Assembly: GCF_025717535.1 (NCBI RefSeq)
Contig: NZ_JAJIRO010000003.1
Location: forward strand, 248,001-312,000
Reading direction: 5' to 3'
Length of the DNA stretch: 64,000 nucleotides
From: Paucibacter sp. Y2R2-4
GTDB taxonomy: Bacteria > Pseudomonadota > Gammaproteobacteria > Burkholderiales > Burkholderiaceae_C
Position numbers and translations under genes: made by a program. The notes beneath the pieces were generated by a model. It searched no databases. It worked only from the letters and a program-made list of their open reading frames with translations, and was not told the origin of the DNA. The number at the start of each line of letters is the position of its first letter. Positions within the stretch are counted from its first letter, which is position 1. Of the stretch, positions 44,804 to 54,830 are shown one piece after another.

Positions 44804-45844
44804 ATGTCCGTCAAAAGTTATTCCGTCAGCGACTTCGATTTCGAGTTGCCCCCCGAGCTGATCGCTCAACACCCCGCCGCCGAGCGCAGCGCCTCGCGCC
44901 TCTTGGACGGCCGCAGCAGCAGCCCGGTGGATCGCATTTTTCGGGAGCTGCCCGATCTGCTGAACCCCGGCGATCTGCTGATCTTCAACAACACCAAGGT
45001 CATCAAGGCCCGTATTTACGGCGCCAAGCACAGCGGTGGCGCGGTGGAGGCCCTGGTCGAGCGGGTGATCCCCGGTACTTGCGAGGTCTGGGCCCATATG
45101 CGCGCCAGCAAGTCGCCCAAGCCCGGCACTTTTGTTCGCTTCAATGACGCCTTCGACGCCGAGGTGCTGGGCCGCTGCGGCCCGGACAATGGCATGTTCC
45201 ACCTGCGCCTGCCTAGCGACCCCTTCGCGCTGCTGGAGCAGCATGGCCATGTGCCCTTGCCGCCCTATATCGAGCATGCCGATGAAGCCGACGATGTGCG
45301 GCGTTATCAAACCGTGTTTGCGCAAGAGCCCGGTGCGGTGGCGGCGCCGACAGCGGCCCTGCACTTTGACGAGGCCTTGCTGGCTCGCCTGGCCGAACGC
45401 GGTGTGGCCACCGCCCATGTGACTCTGCATGTGGGCGCGGGCACCTTTCAGCCGGTGCGGGTGGAAAACCTGGCCGATCACAAGATGCACAGCGAGTGGT
45501 TCGAGGTCAACGAGGCCACGGTGGCGGCGGTGGCCGCCTGCCGGGCGCGCGGTGGCCGAGTGGTTGCGGTGGGCACCACCACCTTGCGGGCGCTGGAGTC
45601 TGCGGCCTTGGGTGGCGGCTTGCGCGCCGGTGCGCGCGAGACCGAGATCTTCATCACGCCGGGCTTTCAGTTCCAGGTGGTGGACCGCCTCATCACCAAC
45701 TTCCACCTGCCCAAGAGCACCTTGATGATGCTGGTTAGCGCCTTTGCTGGCTACGAGCCCATCATGGTCTTGTACCGCCACGCGATTGCGCAGGGCTATC
45801 GCTTCTTCAGCTATGGCGACGCGATGCTGCTGGAGCGCGTCTGA
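44804..45844 (+). CDS. queA: S-adenosylmethionine:tRNA ribosyltransferase-isomerase
   Basis: Adds the epoxyqueuosine ring precursor to tRNA position 34 using the ribosyl part of SAM. Family motifs visible are [14 protein letters not shown] near the start, [12 protein letters not shown], the long [14 protein letters not shown] segment, [10 protein letters not shown] and [15 protein letters not shown] near the end. The length of 346 residues is normal. The ATG at 44804 is chosen; 19 codons upstream have no support. tgt, the enzyme acting before QueA, is 11.5 kb away at 56322. It may form a unit with the aminotransferase gene 62 bases downstream. Confidence 0.97.
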   Translation: MSVKSYSVSDFDFELPPELIAQHPAAERSASRLLDGRSSSPVDRIFRELPDLLNPGDLLIFNNTKVIKARIYGAKHSGGAVEALVERVIPGTCEVWAHMRASKSPKPGTFVRFNDAFDAEVLGRCGPDNGMFHLRLPSDPFALLEQHGHVPLPPYIEHADEADDVRRYQTVFAQEPGAVAAPTAALHFDEALLARLAERGVATAHVTLHVGAGTFQPVRVENLADHKMHSEWFEVNEATVAAVAACRARGGRVVAVGTTTLRALESAALGGGLRAGARETEIFITPGFQFQVVDRLITNFHLPKSTLMMLVSAFAGYEPIMVLYRHAIAQGYRFFSYGDAMLLERV

Positions 45845-45906
45845 ATTTTTGCTTTCATCAAGCCGGCCGATAATGCGGCCAACCCTTCAAGTCTGGAGTC
45901 CTGACC

Positions 45907-47094
45907 ATGTTCCATCACGTTGACGCCTACGCCGGCGACCCCATCCTCAGCCTCAACGAGGCCTTCCAGAAGGACACCCGTCCGGGCAAGATCAATCTGT
46001 CCATCGGCATCTACTTCGACGACGAAGGTCGCATCCCGATGCTGGACTCGGTGCGCAAGGCCGAGTTGGCCGTGGTGGCCGAAGCCGGCGCCCGCCCCTA
46101 TCTGCCGATGGAAGGTGCGGCTAATTTCCGCTCCGCCGTGCAGGCGCTGTTGTTCGGTGAAAAGCACCCGGTGCGCGAGCGCACGGTCACCATCCAGAGC
46201 GTGGGCTCCAGCGGTGGCCTGAAGGTCGGCGCTGATTTCATCAAGCGCTACTTCCCCGACAGCGCCATCTACGTGTCCGACCCAACCTGGGACAACCACC
46301 GCGCCGTTTTCGAAGGCTCGGGCATCGAGGTCAAGACCTACCCGTATTACGACGCGGCCACCGGCGGCGTGCGGTTTGATGACTTGCTGGCCACGCTCAA
46401 GACCCTGCCCGCCAAGAGCGTGGTGCTGATGCATGCCTGCTGCCACAACCCGACCGGCGTGGACCTGACGCCGCTGCAGTGGGACAGCTTGATCCCGGTG
46501 CTGAAAGAGCGTGAGTTGCTGCCCTTCTTGGACCTGGCCTACCAAGGCTATGGCGACGGCATCGATGAAGATGCCTTTGCCATTCGCGCCATGGCTGACG
46601 CTGGCCTGAGCTTCTTCGTCGCCAACAGCTTCTCCAAGAGCATGAGCTTGTACGGCGAGCGCTGCGGCGCCCTGAGCGTGGTCTGCCCGGACGCTGCCCA
46701 AGCCGCCAATGTGCTGGGCCAGCTGAAGTTCCTGATCCGCCGCAACTACTCCAACCCGCCCATGCATGGCGGCCAGTTGGTGGCCCGTGTGCTGACCGAC
46801 CCGACCCTGCGTTCGCTGTGGGAAGGTGAAGTCAATGAGATGCGCGAGCGCATCCACGCCATGCGCAATGCTTTGTACGAAGTGCTGACGGCCAAGCTGC
46901 CGGGCCGCAACTTTGACTACTTCCTGACCCAGCGCGGCATGTTCAGCTACACCGGCCTGACCGCCGCTCAGGTGGATCGCCTGAAGGACGAGTTCGCCGT
47001 GTATTTGGTGCGTTCGGGCCGTATGTGCGTGGCCGGCCTTAACAACAAGAATGTTGAGGCCACGGCTGCCGCCATGGCTGCGGTGCTGGCCTGA
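45907..47094 (+). CDS. Aromatic/aspartate aminotransferase (class I, PLP)
   Basis: A 395-residue PLP enzyme of the AspC/TyrB subgroup. The start [21 protein letters not shown] is typical, as is the Schiff-base Lys in [15 protein letters not shown] (about residue 245). [11 protein letters not shown] and the C-terminal GRMCVAGLN, where an Arg binds the alpha-carboxylate, are present. It moves amino groups between glutamate and aspartate, Tyr or Phe. TyrB versus AspC cannot be settled by eye. A GGAG site precedes the ATG, and a strong terminator follows. Confidence 0.94.
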   Translation: MFHHVDAYAGDPILSLNEAFQKDTRPGKINLSIGIYFDDEGRIPMLDSVRKAELAVVAEAGARPYLPMEGAANFRSAVQALLFGEKHPVRERTVTIQSVGSSGGLKVGADFIKRYFPDSAIYVSDPTWDNHRAVFEGSGIEVKTYPYYDAATGGVRFDDLLATLKTLPAKSVVLMHACCHNPTGVDLTPLQWDSLIPVLKERELLPFLDLAYQGYGDGIDEDAFAIRAMADAGLSFFVANSFSKSMSLYGERCGALSVVCPDAAQAANVLGQLKFLIRRNYSNPPMHGGQLVARVLTDPTLRSLWEGEVNEMRERIHAMRNALYEVLTAKLPGRNFDYFLTQRGMFSYTGLTAAQVDRLKDEFAVYLVRSGRMCVAGLNNKNVEATAAAMAAVLA

Positions 47095-47121
47095 GGCTGA
47101 GCCGGGTCAAACCTGATCCGG

Positions 47122-47154
47122 GGCGCCCAGGCTTGGCCTAGGGCGCCTTTTTTT
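47122..47154 (+). terminator. Rho-independent terminator after the aminotransferase gene
   Basis: A perfect 7-bp stem, GGCGCCC (47122-47128) with GGGCGCC (47141-47147), followed directly by seven T. It sits 28 bases after the stop codon. This is the clearest intrinsic terminator in the window. Confidence 0.88.
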
Positions 47155-47185
47155 CAAACCATCGCGTTCCACCCCACAGGTCTTG

Positions 47186-48076
47186 ATGCCGCTGGAAACC
47201 GTCGACGCCTTGCCCTCCCAACTGGACCAGCTGGATGCCCATCTGGCTGCCGCCGAGGCGCGCCTGGCCGATGTCACGCCGGGCGCCGAGAAGCAAATCG
47301 TCTGGGGGCCGGCCGGCCGCGTTCGCGCGCCCTGGGCGGTGGTGTTCCTGCATGGCTTCACCGCCAGCCGCCAGGAGATGGCGCCGGTGCCCGAGATGCT
47401 GGCCCAGGGCCTGGGCGGCCATGTCTTCTACACCCGCTTGGCCGGGCATGGGCGGCCTGGCGCGGCCATGGGCGAAATGTCGGTCGAGCAATGGAAGGCC
47501 GATGCGCTGGAGGCCCTGGCCCTGGGTCATCGCCTCGGGGAGCGGGTCTTGGTCATGGGCAGTTCCACCGGCGCCACCCTAGCCGCTTGGGCGGCTTTGC
47601 AGCCCGAGGGGCAGCGGGTCGCGGCCTGGGTGATGGTGTCGCCGAATTTCGGCCCCAAAGACCCGTTTGCGGTCCTCATCAACTGGTCTTGGGGGCGAGC
47701 GCTGATTCACCTGGTGCATGGCGGCAAGATGCGTTTCAAACCGCGTGACGAGCGGCGCGCCCGAGTTTGGACCCATGAGTACCCGACCTCGGCCCTGGGG
47801 CCGATGATGAGCTTGGTGCGCCATGTGCGGGCCAGTGCCTTGGAGCAAATCAAGGCGCCGCTGCTGATGTTCGTCTCGCCGCGCGACAGCGTCATCAATG
47901 TGAAGCAGGCGCGCGCCGCTTTTGCGCGCTTTGGCAGTGCCTCCAAATGCTTGATTGAGGTCGACTACAGCGAGAGCCCGGGTCAGCATGTGTTGGCCGG
48001 CGATATCGAAGCGCCCAAGGCCAGCGCCACCATGGTGGCGCAGCTGCTGGCTTTTGTGCGCGGATTGGGGGCCTAG
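47186..48076 (+). CDS. Alpha/beta-hydrolase
   Basis: A 296-residue soluble hydrolase of the alpha/beta fold. The oxyanion region is VVFLHGFTASRQEM, the nucleophile elbow GSSTGAT (Ser at about residue 131), an acid candidate Asp lies in SPRDSVINV, and a His in SPGQHVLAGD near the end. This pattern resembles monoacylglycerol lipase-like or carboxylesterase enzymes (Est30 type). The ATG at 47186 comes after a TTG in the same frame. Its stop is 3 bases before dacB, so the two are co-transcribed. The substrate is unknown. Confidence 0.88.
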   Translation: MPLETVDALPSQLDQLDAHLAAAEARLADVTPGAEKQIVWGPAGRVRAPWAVVFLHGFTASRQEMAPVPEMLAQGLGGHVFYTRLAGHGRPGAAMGEMSVEQWKADALEALALGHRLGERVLVMGSSTGATLAAWAALQPEGQRVAAWVMVSPNFGPKDPFAVLINWSWGRALIHLVHGGKMRFKPRDERRARVWTHEYPTSALGPMMSLVRHVRASALEQIKAPLLMFVSPRDSVINVKQARAAFARFGSASKCLIEVDYSESPGQHVLAGDIEAPKASATMVAQLLAFVRGLGA

Positions 48077-48079
48077 GGG

Positions 48080-49567
48080 ATGCGCGCTTTGGTTCGGTGC
48101 TGTGCCGCCTTGGCTTTGATAAGCAGCATGCTGGCTCTGCCCTGTTTGGCGCGCGCGCAGGAGCAGGGCCCTGCAGGCATGCAGCACCGCCATGCCCGCC
48201 TGACCCTGCCCCCCGAGGTGCGCCAGGCCATGGCCAAGACTGGCTTGCCCGAGACGGCGCTGGCTGTTCATGCCTTCCCGCTGGACCGTCGGGGTCAGGT
48301 CTTGAGTCTGCAAGGCGAGACGGCTTTTCAAGCCGGCTCGGTGATGAAAGTGCTCACCGCCGTGGTGGCGCTGGACCGGCTGGGCCCGGCCTCGCGGGGC
48401 CGCACCGATTTGCTGGTTGACGGCCCGGTGCAGGGCGATGTCTTGCCGGGCCCGCTGTACCTGCGCGGCGGCGCCGATGCCGAATTGGATTGGGGCGCGC
48501 TGTGGTTGATGCTGCGCCAGTTGCGTGAGCAAGAAGGTTTGCGTGAGCTGCGCGGCGGCCTGGTGGTGGACCGCAGCCTCTTCCGCCCGGCGCGGCCAGA
48601 GCTCGGCCAGCCGCCTTTTGATGCCTCGCCGGAGTGGCCTTACAACGTCATTCCCGATGCCTTGCACCTGAACAGCAATTTGCTCGGCTATCAGCTCAGC
48701 GCGGACACGCAGCGCCTCAGCGCCCGCGCCCTGCCGGCTTGGCCGGGCCTGCAGTTCGACCTCAGTGGCATGAGCTTGGTCGACAAGCCCTGCGTCGACT
48801 GGGAGCAGGGCTGGCTCCTGCCCGAGGTGCGCGCCAATGGCGGTGAGATGACGGTGTTGCTGAAGGGCAGTTTTCCGCGCCAATGCCAGCAGCGGGTGAA
48901 TCTGAATCTGCTCGATCGCCAATGGCTGACCGAGAAAGCCGTGCGCCAGATCTGGACCGAGCTGGGCGGCACGCTGGGCCCCGAGGTGCGCGAGGCCGCC
49001 ACGCCGCCGACCGCGCGGGTGCTGGCCAGCCACCGCGACCGGCCGCTCGGCGAGCTGCTGCGCACCGCGCTCAAGCAGTCGGACAACCCGGTCACTCGGC
49101 TGGTCTATCTGCGCCTGGGTGCCAGCGCGGCCGGTGCCGAAGAGACCACCGCGCAAGCGGCGGAGCGCGTGGTGCGTGAATGGCTGGCGGCCAAGGGCAT
49201 CAACGATGTTGGCCTGGTTCTGGAAAACGGCTCCGGCTTGTCGCGCACCGAGCGCATCGCGCCGGCCCAGTTGGCGGCGGTCTTGGCCGCCGCCTGGGAC
49301 TCGCCCTTGGCGCCCGAGCTGGTGAGCGGCTTGCCGCTGGCGGGGGTGGACGGCACCTTGACGCGCCGCTTCAAGGGCAGCGTGGTCGAAGGCCGGGCGC
49401 GTTTGAAGACCGCCTCGCTGCGCAATGTGGTGGCCCTGGCCGGCTATGTGCAGGACTCACAGCGTCGCAGCTGGGTGCTGGTCGCCATGGTCAACCATGA
49501 CGAAGCCAGCGCACGCGGCCGGCCGGTGCTGGACGCGCTGGTGGAGTGGCTGGTCAAACGCCCCTGA
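48080..49567 (+). CDS. dacB: D-alanyl-D-alanine carboxypeptidase/endopeptidase (PBP4 class)
   Basis: A 495-residue penicillin-binding protein of class C (PBP4/DacB), acting on peptidoglycan stem peptides in the periplasm. A signal peptide ends near ARAQ (residue 26). The catalytic motifs are SVMK (Ser87-Lys90), SDN in KQSDNPVTR and KTA in LKTASLRN; the last is KTG in most family members. ENGSGLSRTERI is the typical PBP4 segment. The gene is coupled to the alpha/beta-hydrolase gene before it and followed 95 bases later by a histidine kinase gene. Confidence 0.93.
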   Translation: MRALVRCCAALALISSMLALPCLARAQEQGPAGMQHRHARLTLPPEVRQAMAKTGLPETALAVHAFPLDRRGQVLSLQGETAFQAGSVMKVLTAVVALDRLGPASRGRTDLLVDGPVQGDVLPGPLYLRGGADAELDWGALWLMLRQLREQEGLRELRGGLVVDRSLFRPARPELGQPPFDASPEWPYNVIPDALHLNSNLLGYQLSADTQRLSARALPAWPGLQFDLSGMSLVDKPCVDWEQGWLLPEVRANGGEMTVLLKGSFPRQCQQRVNLNLLDRQWLTEKAVRQIWTELGGTLGPEVREAATPPTARVLASHRDRPLGELLRTALKQSDNPVTRLVYLRLGASAAGAEETTAQAAERVVREWLAAKGINDVGLVLENGSGLSRTERIAPAQLAAVLAAAWDSPLAPELVSGLPLAGVDGTLTRRFKGSVVEGRARLKTASLRNVVALAGYVQDSQRRSWVLVAMVNHDEASARGRPVLDALVEWLVKRP

Positions 49568-49662
49568 CCCCAGGCCACTGATTCGCAGGGGCCAAGGCTA
49601 TCGGCATCAAGTCGGCCGAGCACTTTCGGGTTACGCTTGACGCGCGACCTGGAGGCGCGGCG

Positions 49663-52428
49663 ATGGAGCTGTACGTTCGCAACGAAGTGGTGCAGGCCTG
49701 GCAGTCGGAGATGGCGCAGGCCTCGCTGGCGCCGGCTCGGCGCCTTGAGTTGCTGCGCGCGCTGAACTGGCATCTGCGCCAACGTGAGCCTGCAACGGCG
49801 CTGCACTACGGGGCTGAGCTTCGTGCTTTGGCGCCTGGGCTCAAAGCTGATGAGGCGCGCGTTCTCTTGGTCGACGCTGAAATTGCGCTGATGCAAGCCC
49901 GCTTGGGCGAGGCTCGGGCCGCCGCTGAGCAGGCCCAGGCTTTGGGTGTTGCAAGCCTGGATCTTTTGATTCAGACGGATGCGGGTTTGTTGCTGGCCAT
50001 GGCCTCGCAGCTGGCGGGCCAGAGCCAGCAGGCTTTGTCGCATTTGCAAGAAGCGCTGCAGGCCGCGCAGGCTCAGGGTGACGCTTGCAGAGCTGAAGTC
50101 GCGCAGCTGATGCAGGACATCTACATCACCTTTCGTGACCCGCTGGCCGGGCGTGCCAAGGGCGGGCGCGGGCTTGAGGCTTTGGCCGCGCTGTCGCTGG
50201 GCGCCCAGCCTTGGGCTCATGAGCTGAATGGGGTGCTGGCCGCGCAAGCCAGCAACTACGGCTTGGCTGCCACCGAGCGCATGCGGGCCTATGAGCTGTC
50301 GCTGGCCAGCGGCCAGATCCTGCGAGCGATTCTGGCGGCCATGAATGCCGCCGATGCCTTGCTCAGCCTGAACGACCACGAGCTGGCGCTGCAGTGGATG
50401 GAGCAAGCTTTGCAGCTGGCGCGACCGCGCGCCTGGCCGACTAGCCTGGGCACGGCGCTGGCCAAGCTCGGCGAGACGCTGAGGCGCATGGGGCGGCTGG
50501 ACTCCGCCGAGGAGACCTTGCGCGAGGGCGAGCAACTCTTGGCCCCGATGGCCAACTCGCGCAACTATGGCCTTGTGCTCAAGTACCAAGCCGATCTCTG
50601 CCTGGACCGCCAGCAATGGCCGCAAGCGCTGGCCTTGTTTGAGCGGGTTCAAGCCCTCTGTCAAGCAGACCCGCAGCCCGATCAGCAGATCAATGCCTGC
50701 CGGGGCCGCTCGCTGGCGCTGGCGGCCATGGGCCGGGTGGAAGAGGCTTTGCAAGCGGCCGAACAAGCCTTGCAGCTGGCGCAGCGCAGTCAGCATGTGC
50801 TGCGCCAGATCGAGTCTTTGAAGGCCCTGGCTGAACTGCATCTGGCGCATGCCTTGCCACGGCCTGCGGACACGGGCAATGGCGCCGAGGCCTGCTTGTA
50901 CTTTTTGCGCCAGGCCCTGAGCTTGGCCGAAGGCATCGCGGGCTTTCGGGTGCCGGGCGATTTGATCGACATGCTGGCTCAAGCGCATGCGCGCCTGGGC
51001 GACATGAGCCAAGCCTACGCGCTGGCCCGCCAAGCGGCCGAAGCACGCCAGAGCATTCAAAGCGAACTGGCCAGCAAGCGCCTGATGGCGCTGCAGGTCA
51101 TGCAGCAGACCGAGCGCGCACGGCTGGAGACCGAGCATCTGCGTCAGTTGGCGGCGGAACAGGCGCAGCGCGCCGAGATGCTGGAGCAAAGCATGGACAC
51201 GCTGCAGCACCTCAGCCAGATGGGGCGCGACATCACGGCCTCGCTGGAGTTTGATGCGGTGCTGCAGGCGCTGGCGCGGGCCTTGTCTTTGATGTTGGGC
51301 TTGGACCGCTTGGCCCTGGCGCAGCTGGGGCCCAGGGCTGAGTTGCTAGGCCTGCGCCGTCTCGGGCAAGACGCAGCCGAGGCAAGCGCGGCTGTGGCCC
51401 TGCAGGCCGAGGAGCAGGCTTTGTTGACGCAGGCGCTGGCCGAAGGGGGCGAGGCCTTGGCGCTGCAGGAGACGGGGCCTCAGACCGGCTTGTGCGTGCT
51501 CTTGCACTTGGGTGAACGCCTGCTCGGCGCGCTTTTTTTGCCGCCGCGGCCGGGCCTGGGCTATGAGGCGCGCGACCGTTTGGTGGTGCGCACTCTGTGC
51601 GCCTATGTGGCGATCGCGCTGGACAACGCCGCCGCGCACCAGCGCCTGCGCGATGCCCAGGCTTTGTTGGTGCAACAAGAAAAGCTGGCGGCCTTGGGCA
51701 GCTTGGTGGCCGGTGTGGCCCATGAGCTGAACACCCCGATTGGCAATTGCTTGCTGGCGGCCAGCACCTTGCAGGAGCGCACCGTCGGCTTCGGTCAAAT
51801 GGTGGAGGCACGCGTGGTCAAGCTGCAGGACCTGCGTCAATACCTGGCGGATGCGCATGAGAGCAGCGCCTTGCTGCTGCGCGGCCTGGACCGGGCCTCC
51901 GACTTGGTGCAGCGCTTCAAGCAGGTGGCCGCCGACCCCAAGCAAGAGCAGCGCCAGGTCTTTGCGCTCAGGCCGGTGTGTGAGCTGGCGCTGGCGGCCT
52001 GGCGCGAACAGGCCGAGCGGGCCGGTGTGCAACTGCAGCTGGAGGTGGATGCGGCGCTGAGTTTCGAGGGCTACCCAGGCCCGCTGCAGCAGGTCTTGCT
52101 GCAACTGTTGGGCAATGCCTTGCTGCATGCCTTTGAGGCGCGCAGTTCAGCCTCGTCCATGCCGACTGAAGCCTGGGTGCGCTTGCGCGCCGAAGCGCAA
52201 GCCGATGCGCTCTTGCTGCAGGTCATCGACAACGGCAAAGGCATTACGCCTGAGCACCTGCCGCGCATCTTCGACCCTTTTTTCAGCACCCGCTTCGGCC
52301 AGGGCGGCAGCGGCCTGGGCCTGCATATCTGCCACAACCTGGTGCACGGCGTGATGCAGGGCCAGCTACGGGTTAGGTCTCAGCCCGGCGCCGGTACTTG
52401 CTTTGAACTCAGCCTGCCGCACAAATAG
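49663..52428 (+). CDS. Soluble TPR-GAF sensor histidine kinase, paralogue of the oxyR-linked one
   Basis: A 921-residue cytosolic kinase with the same design as the one at 17663-20521: TPR-like helices (about 1-460), a coiled linker, a GAF-like domain (about 520-660), the phospho-acceptor His687 in VAHELNTPIG, and an ATPase domain with LLGNALLHAF, DNGKGIT and GQGGSGLGL. Long stretches align with the first kinase, such as the segment SLGTALAKLGETLRRMGRLD. GGAGG lies before the ATG. No receiver domain or regulator gene is present. Its last 49 bases overlap the end of the convergent agmatinase-family gene. The ligand is unknown. Confidence 0.9.
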   Translation: MELYVRNEVVQAWQSEMAQASLAPARRLELLRALNWHLRQREPATALHYGAELRALAPGLKADEARVLLVDAEIALMQARLGEARAAAEQAQALGVASLDLLIQTDAGLLLAMASQLAGQSQQALSHLQEALQAAQAQGDACRAEVAQLMQDIYITFRDPLAGRAKGGRGLEALAALSLGAQPWAHELNGVLAAQASNYGLAATERMRAYELSLASGQILRAILAAMNAADALLSLNDHELALQWMEQALQLARPRAWPTSLGTALAKLGETLRRMGRLDSAEETLREGEQLLAPMANSRNYGLVLKYQADLCLDRQQWPQALALFERVQALCQADPQPDQQINACRGRSLALAAMGRVEEALQAAEQALQLAQRSQHVLRQIESLKALAELHLAHALPRPADTGNGAEACLYFLRQALSLAEGIAGFRVPGDLIDMLAQAHARLGDMSQAYALARQAAEARQSIQSELASKRLMALQVMQQTERARLETEHLRQLAAEQAQRAEMLEQSMDTLQHLSQMGRDITASLEFDAVLQALARALSLMLGLDRLALAQLGPRAELLGLRRLGQDAAEASAAVALQAEEQALLTQALAEGGEALALQETGPQTGLCVLLHLGERLLGALFLPPRPGLGYEARDRLVVRTLCAYVAIALDNAAAHQRLRDAQALLVQQEKLAALGSLVAGVAHELNTPIGNCLLAASTLQERTVGFGQMVEARVVKLQDLRQYLADAHESSALLLRGLDRASDLVQRFKQVAADPKQEQRQVFALRPVCELALAAWREQAERAGVQLQLEVDAALSFEGYPGPLQQVLLQLLGNALLHAFEARSSASSMPTEAWVRLRAEAQADALLLQVIDNGKGITPEHLPRIFDPFFSTRFGQGGSGLGLHICHNLVHGVMQGQLRVRSQPGAGTCFELSLPHK

Positions 52429-53321
52429 GTCCAGACGAACTGGGCGGCGGCATAACTGGTCAACTCGGCGTGGTCGTAGGCGGGCGCCACTTCCACACAG
52501 TCCATGCCGACAAAGTTCAGGGGCGGCACCAACTCTTCCAGGATGCTGAAGACCTGGTTGGTGTTCATGCCGCCGGGCTCGGGCGTGCCGGTGCCGGGGG
52601 CAAAGGCGGGGTCCAGGCAGTCGATGTCCAGGCTCAGATAGAGCGGCGGGTGGCCATGCGCGGCCATGCGCTCGCGCACTTGCTGCAGGATCGGGGCCAG
52701 CTGCATCGGGTTGTCCAGGCCGCGCAAGCCCCGGGCATTGAAGATCAGGCCGCCCTGGTCGGCCACATACTCGCGCGCCTCGCGCACGCCGGCCGAGCGA
52801 ATGCCGAACTGCACAAAGCATTCCTTGATGACCAAGCCTTCTTGAATCGCTTCATAGACCCAGGTGCCGTGGCCGCTCGGTTCGCCGAAATGGTCCTCCC
52901 AGGTGTCGCAATGGGCATCGAAGTGAATCACCGCCAGAGGCCGCCCGTAGTGGGCTTTGTAGGCGCGCAACAAGGGCAGGGTGATGGAGTGGTCGCCGCC
53001 CAGCCAGGCCATATGGTGCTGCGCAATCATCGGCGCGATCAGCGGCATCATGGCGGCGCGCATGGCCTCCAGGCTGGTGTTGGGCAGGGCCAGATCGCCC
53101 AGATCCGTCAAGACGGTTTCGGGCGTGGTGTTGAACCAGGGGTGGATGCCGTCGCACAGCATCTGGCTGGCTTGGCGAATCGCGCTGGGCCCAAAGCGGG
53201 CGCCGGGTCGGTTGGTGACGCAGCCGTCCCAGGCGATGCCGGCCACGGCAAAAGGCCGCGCGGCTTCATGCCGGGGTACCGCCATGAAAGCGTTCTGACT
53301 GAGAAAAGCGAACTGACCCAT
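52380..53321 (-). CDS. Agmatinase/arginase-family ureohydrolase
   Basis: A 313-residue manganese enzyme. Metal ligands lie in GGDHSIT, FDAHCDTW and SLDIDCLDP, followed by APGTGTPEPGG, all diagnostic of the family. The N-terminal GCVTNRPGARFGPSAIR is typical of agmatinases and guanidinobutyrases as opposed to true arginases. The likely reaction is removal of urea from agmatine or a related guanidine. The second ligand motif has Cys where Thr is common (DAHCD). It follows a small hypothetical gene (36 bases) and converges with the second histidine kinase gene, overlapping it by 49 bases. Confidence 0.92.
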   Translation of the reverse strand: MGQFAFLSQNAFMAVPRHEAARPFAVAGIAWDGCVTNRPGARFGPSAIRQASQMLCDGIHPWFNTTPETVLTDLGDLALPNTSLEAMRAAMMPLIAPMIAQHHMAWLGGDHSITLPLLRAYKAHYGRPLAVIHFDAHCDTWEDHFGEPSGHGTWVYEAIQEGLVIKECFVQFGIRSAGVREAREYVADQGGLIFNARGLRGLDNPMQLAPILQQVRERMAAHGHPPLYLSLDIDCLDPAFAPGTGTPEPGGMNTNQVFSILEELVPPLNFVGMDCVEVAPAYDHAELTSYAAAQFVWTYLCGRLSSKQVPAPG

Positions 53322-53357
53322 GGCTTGCGCTCCCGGCTTTATCGATGGAATGTGGAA

Positions 53358-53813
53358 TTAAGGGCAGATCCAAAGGAAGAGGCGATGCCCCTGCGCCACC
53401 GCGCTGGCCGCGAAGGCCGACATATCGCTGAGCATGAACTCCAGCAGTTCGGCGCTCCACTGCGGCCGGCGCTCGATCTCGCTGGCGGCCCAGGCGCGCG
53501 CCAGCGGCGCGATCTGATCCTCCGACACCTGAGCCAAGCGCAGGCTCAGGTCCTCGGGCAGCAAGACCAGCCAGGGGTCGCCGATTTCACCGACGGCGCC
53601 GATGCGCTCGAAGTCTTGCATCGCATGGCTCAGTGCTACGGGCGCGGCCATGGCGCTGGGCAGGGACTGCTGCTGCAAGATCAGGCGCAAGCTGGCCCAT
53701 TGGGTGGGCTCCACGCTGGTGACTTCCAAGGTGGGCCAGATATTGGCGTGGCCGGGGGTGTGGGGGATGACCGCGGCATCATCGGCGGAGGCGGCAATCA
53801 AATCGGTCAGCAT
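53358..53813 (-). CDS. Hypothetical protein between the amidase and ureohydrolase genes
   Basis: A 151-residue protein I do not recognise. It is rich in Ala, Leu and Glu, and has no signal peptide, membrane segment or Cys pattern. The start MLTDLIAAS is preferred to a longer one 14 codons up. It lies 66 bases after the amidase gene and 36 bases before the ureohydrolase gene, all on the minus strand, so it may belong to one operon. Codon use looks like its neighbours, which supports a real gene. No function can be assigned. Confidence 0.6.
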   Translation of the reverse strand: MLTDLIAASADDAAVIPHTPGHANIWPTLEVTSVEPTQWASLRLILQQQSLPSAMAAPVALSHAMQDFERIGAVGEIGDPWLVLLPEDLSLRLAQVSEDQIAPLARAWAASEIERRPQWSAELLEFMLSDMSAFAASAVAQGHRLFLWICP

Positions 53814-53879
53814 GGTGGGCGGTTGCTTTCGTGCGGGGAAATCAAAAGGGGTCAAAAGGGGCTGCGCGGGATTCTGTAA

Positions 53880-54749
53880 TCACCAGCGCGCGGTATAGGG
53901 CTGGGCATAGGGCTCTGAGCGACCCTCAGGGCCGGGCTTGATCATCCACATGCCATTGGGCGAGGTCAGCACATCCAGCAGCGCGGCGGTCTCGGCATCG
54001 CCAAAGCCGCTGTAGTCGCTGGGGCGGTACTTGGTTTGCAAGGTGGACAGGGCGGCGATGGTGGCGGCATCGAACGTGCCGCTGCGCTCCACCTTGTAGC
54101 CCACGCGGCTGAGCTTGTCTTGGAACCAGGCGGCATCGGGCGGCAGGCTTTGATAGAGCGGCAGCTTGGCGTTGACTTGTTCGGCGTCGGGCCAGGGGAT
54201 CACGCCGGCATTGGCCAGCTGTCGCCAGGGGAACAGCGGGCCGGGGTCTTGCTTGCGGCCGGGGGCGATGTCGGAGTGGCCGACAATGCGCTCGGGCCGG
54301 ATGTTATGCCGGGCGACGATGTCTTTCACCAAGGCAATGACGCTGTCGATCTGAGCCGGCGGGTAGGGCACATACACCCGGCCCTTGGGCGTGTCGTTAT
54401 AGCCAGCGTTGACGATCTCGATGCCGATGGAGGCCGAGTTCAGCTGCGTGTGGCCCGCCCATGAGCTGGTGCCCGCATGCCAGGCGCGGCGGTTTTCATC
54501 GACCAGCTGATAGATGCTGGGCGGTTCATCGCGCACCAAGTAATGGGCGCTGACCTGCTGGGTGCTCAGCACCTGCAGCGAGCGCTCCCAGTTCAGGGCG
54601 GTGTAGTGCAGCACCAGAAATTGCGAGCGGCTGTCCTGGCCCACGGCGCTGTAAGTGCGGTCAATCTGCAGGCCGGCCGGCACTTGGGGGCCGCTGGCGC
54701 AGGCGCTCAGCAGCAGGGCTGCGGCGGCGCTCAAAAGAGTCTTGTTCAT
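53880..54749 (-). CDS. Lipoprotein N-acetylmuramoyl-L-alanine amidase (AmiD/AmpD type)
   Basis: A 289-residue lipoprotein with the lipobox LLSAC at about residues 13-17. The Amidase_2 domain has its zinc ligands in VLHYTAL and VGHSDIAPGRKQDPG, with IGIEIVN between them. The C-terminal part (WFQDKLSRVGYKVERSGTFDAATIAAL...) is a peptidoglycan-binding domain. It cleaves the bond between muramic acid and the stem peptide, for anhydro-muropeptide recycling at the outer membrane. The frame is open for 256 codons upstream, but only the start at 54749 gives the lipoprotein signal. It diverges from the SRAP gene by 81 bases. Confidence 0.95.
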   Translation of the reverse strand: MNKTLLSAAAALLLSACASGPQVPAGLQIDRTYSAVGQDSRSQFLVLHYTALNWERSLQVLSTQQVSAHYLVRDEPPSIYQLVDENRRAWHAGTSSWAGHTQLNSASIGIEIVNAGYNDTPKGRVYVPYPPAQIDSVIALVKDIVARHNIRPERIVGHSDIAPGRKQDPGPLFPWRQLANAGVIPWPDAEQVNAKLPLYQSLPPDAAWFQDKLSRVGYKVERSGTFDAATIAALSTLQTKYRPSDYSGFGDAETAALLDVLTSPNGMWMIKPGPEGRSEPYAQPYTARW

Positions 54750-54830
54750 GGGCTGCAATGGTAAAGGCTCCGGCTCCGGGTCAAGCACCCGCGCAAGCTG
54801 TTGGAGGGCATGGGCGCTACAGTCGGCTTC

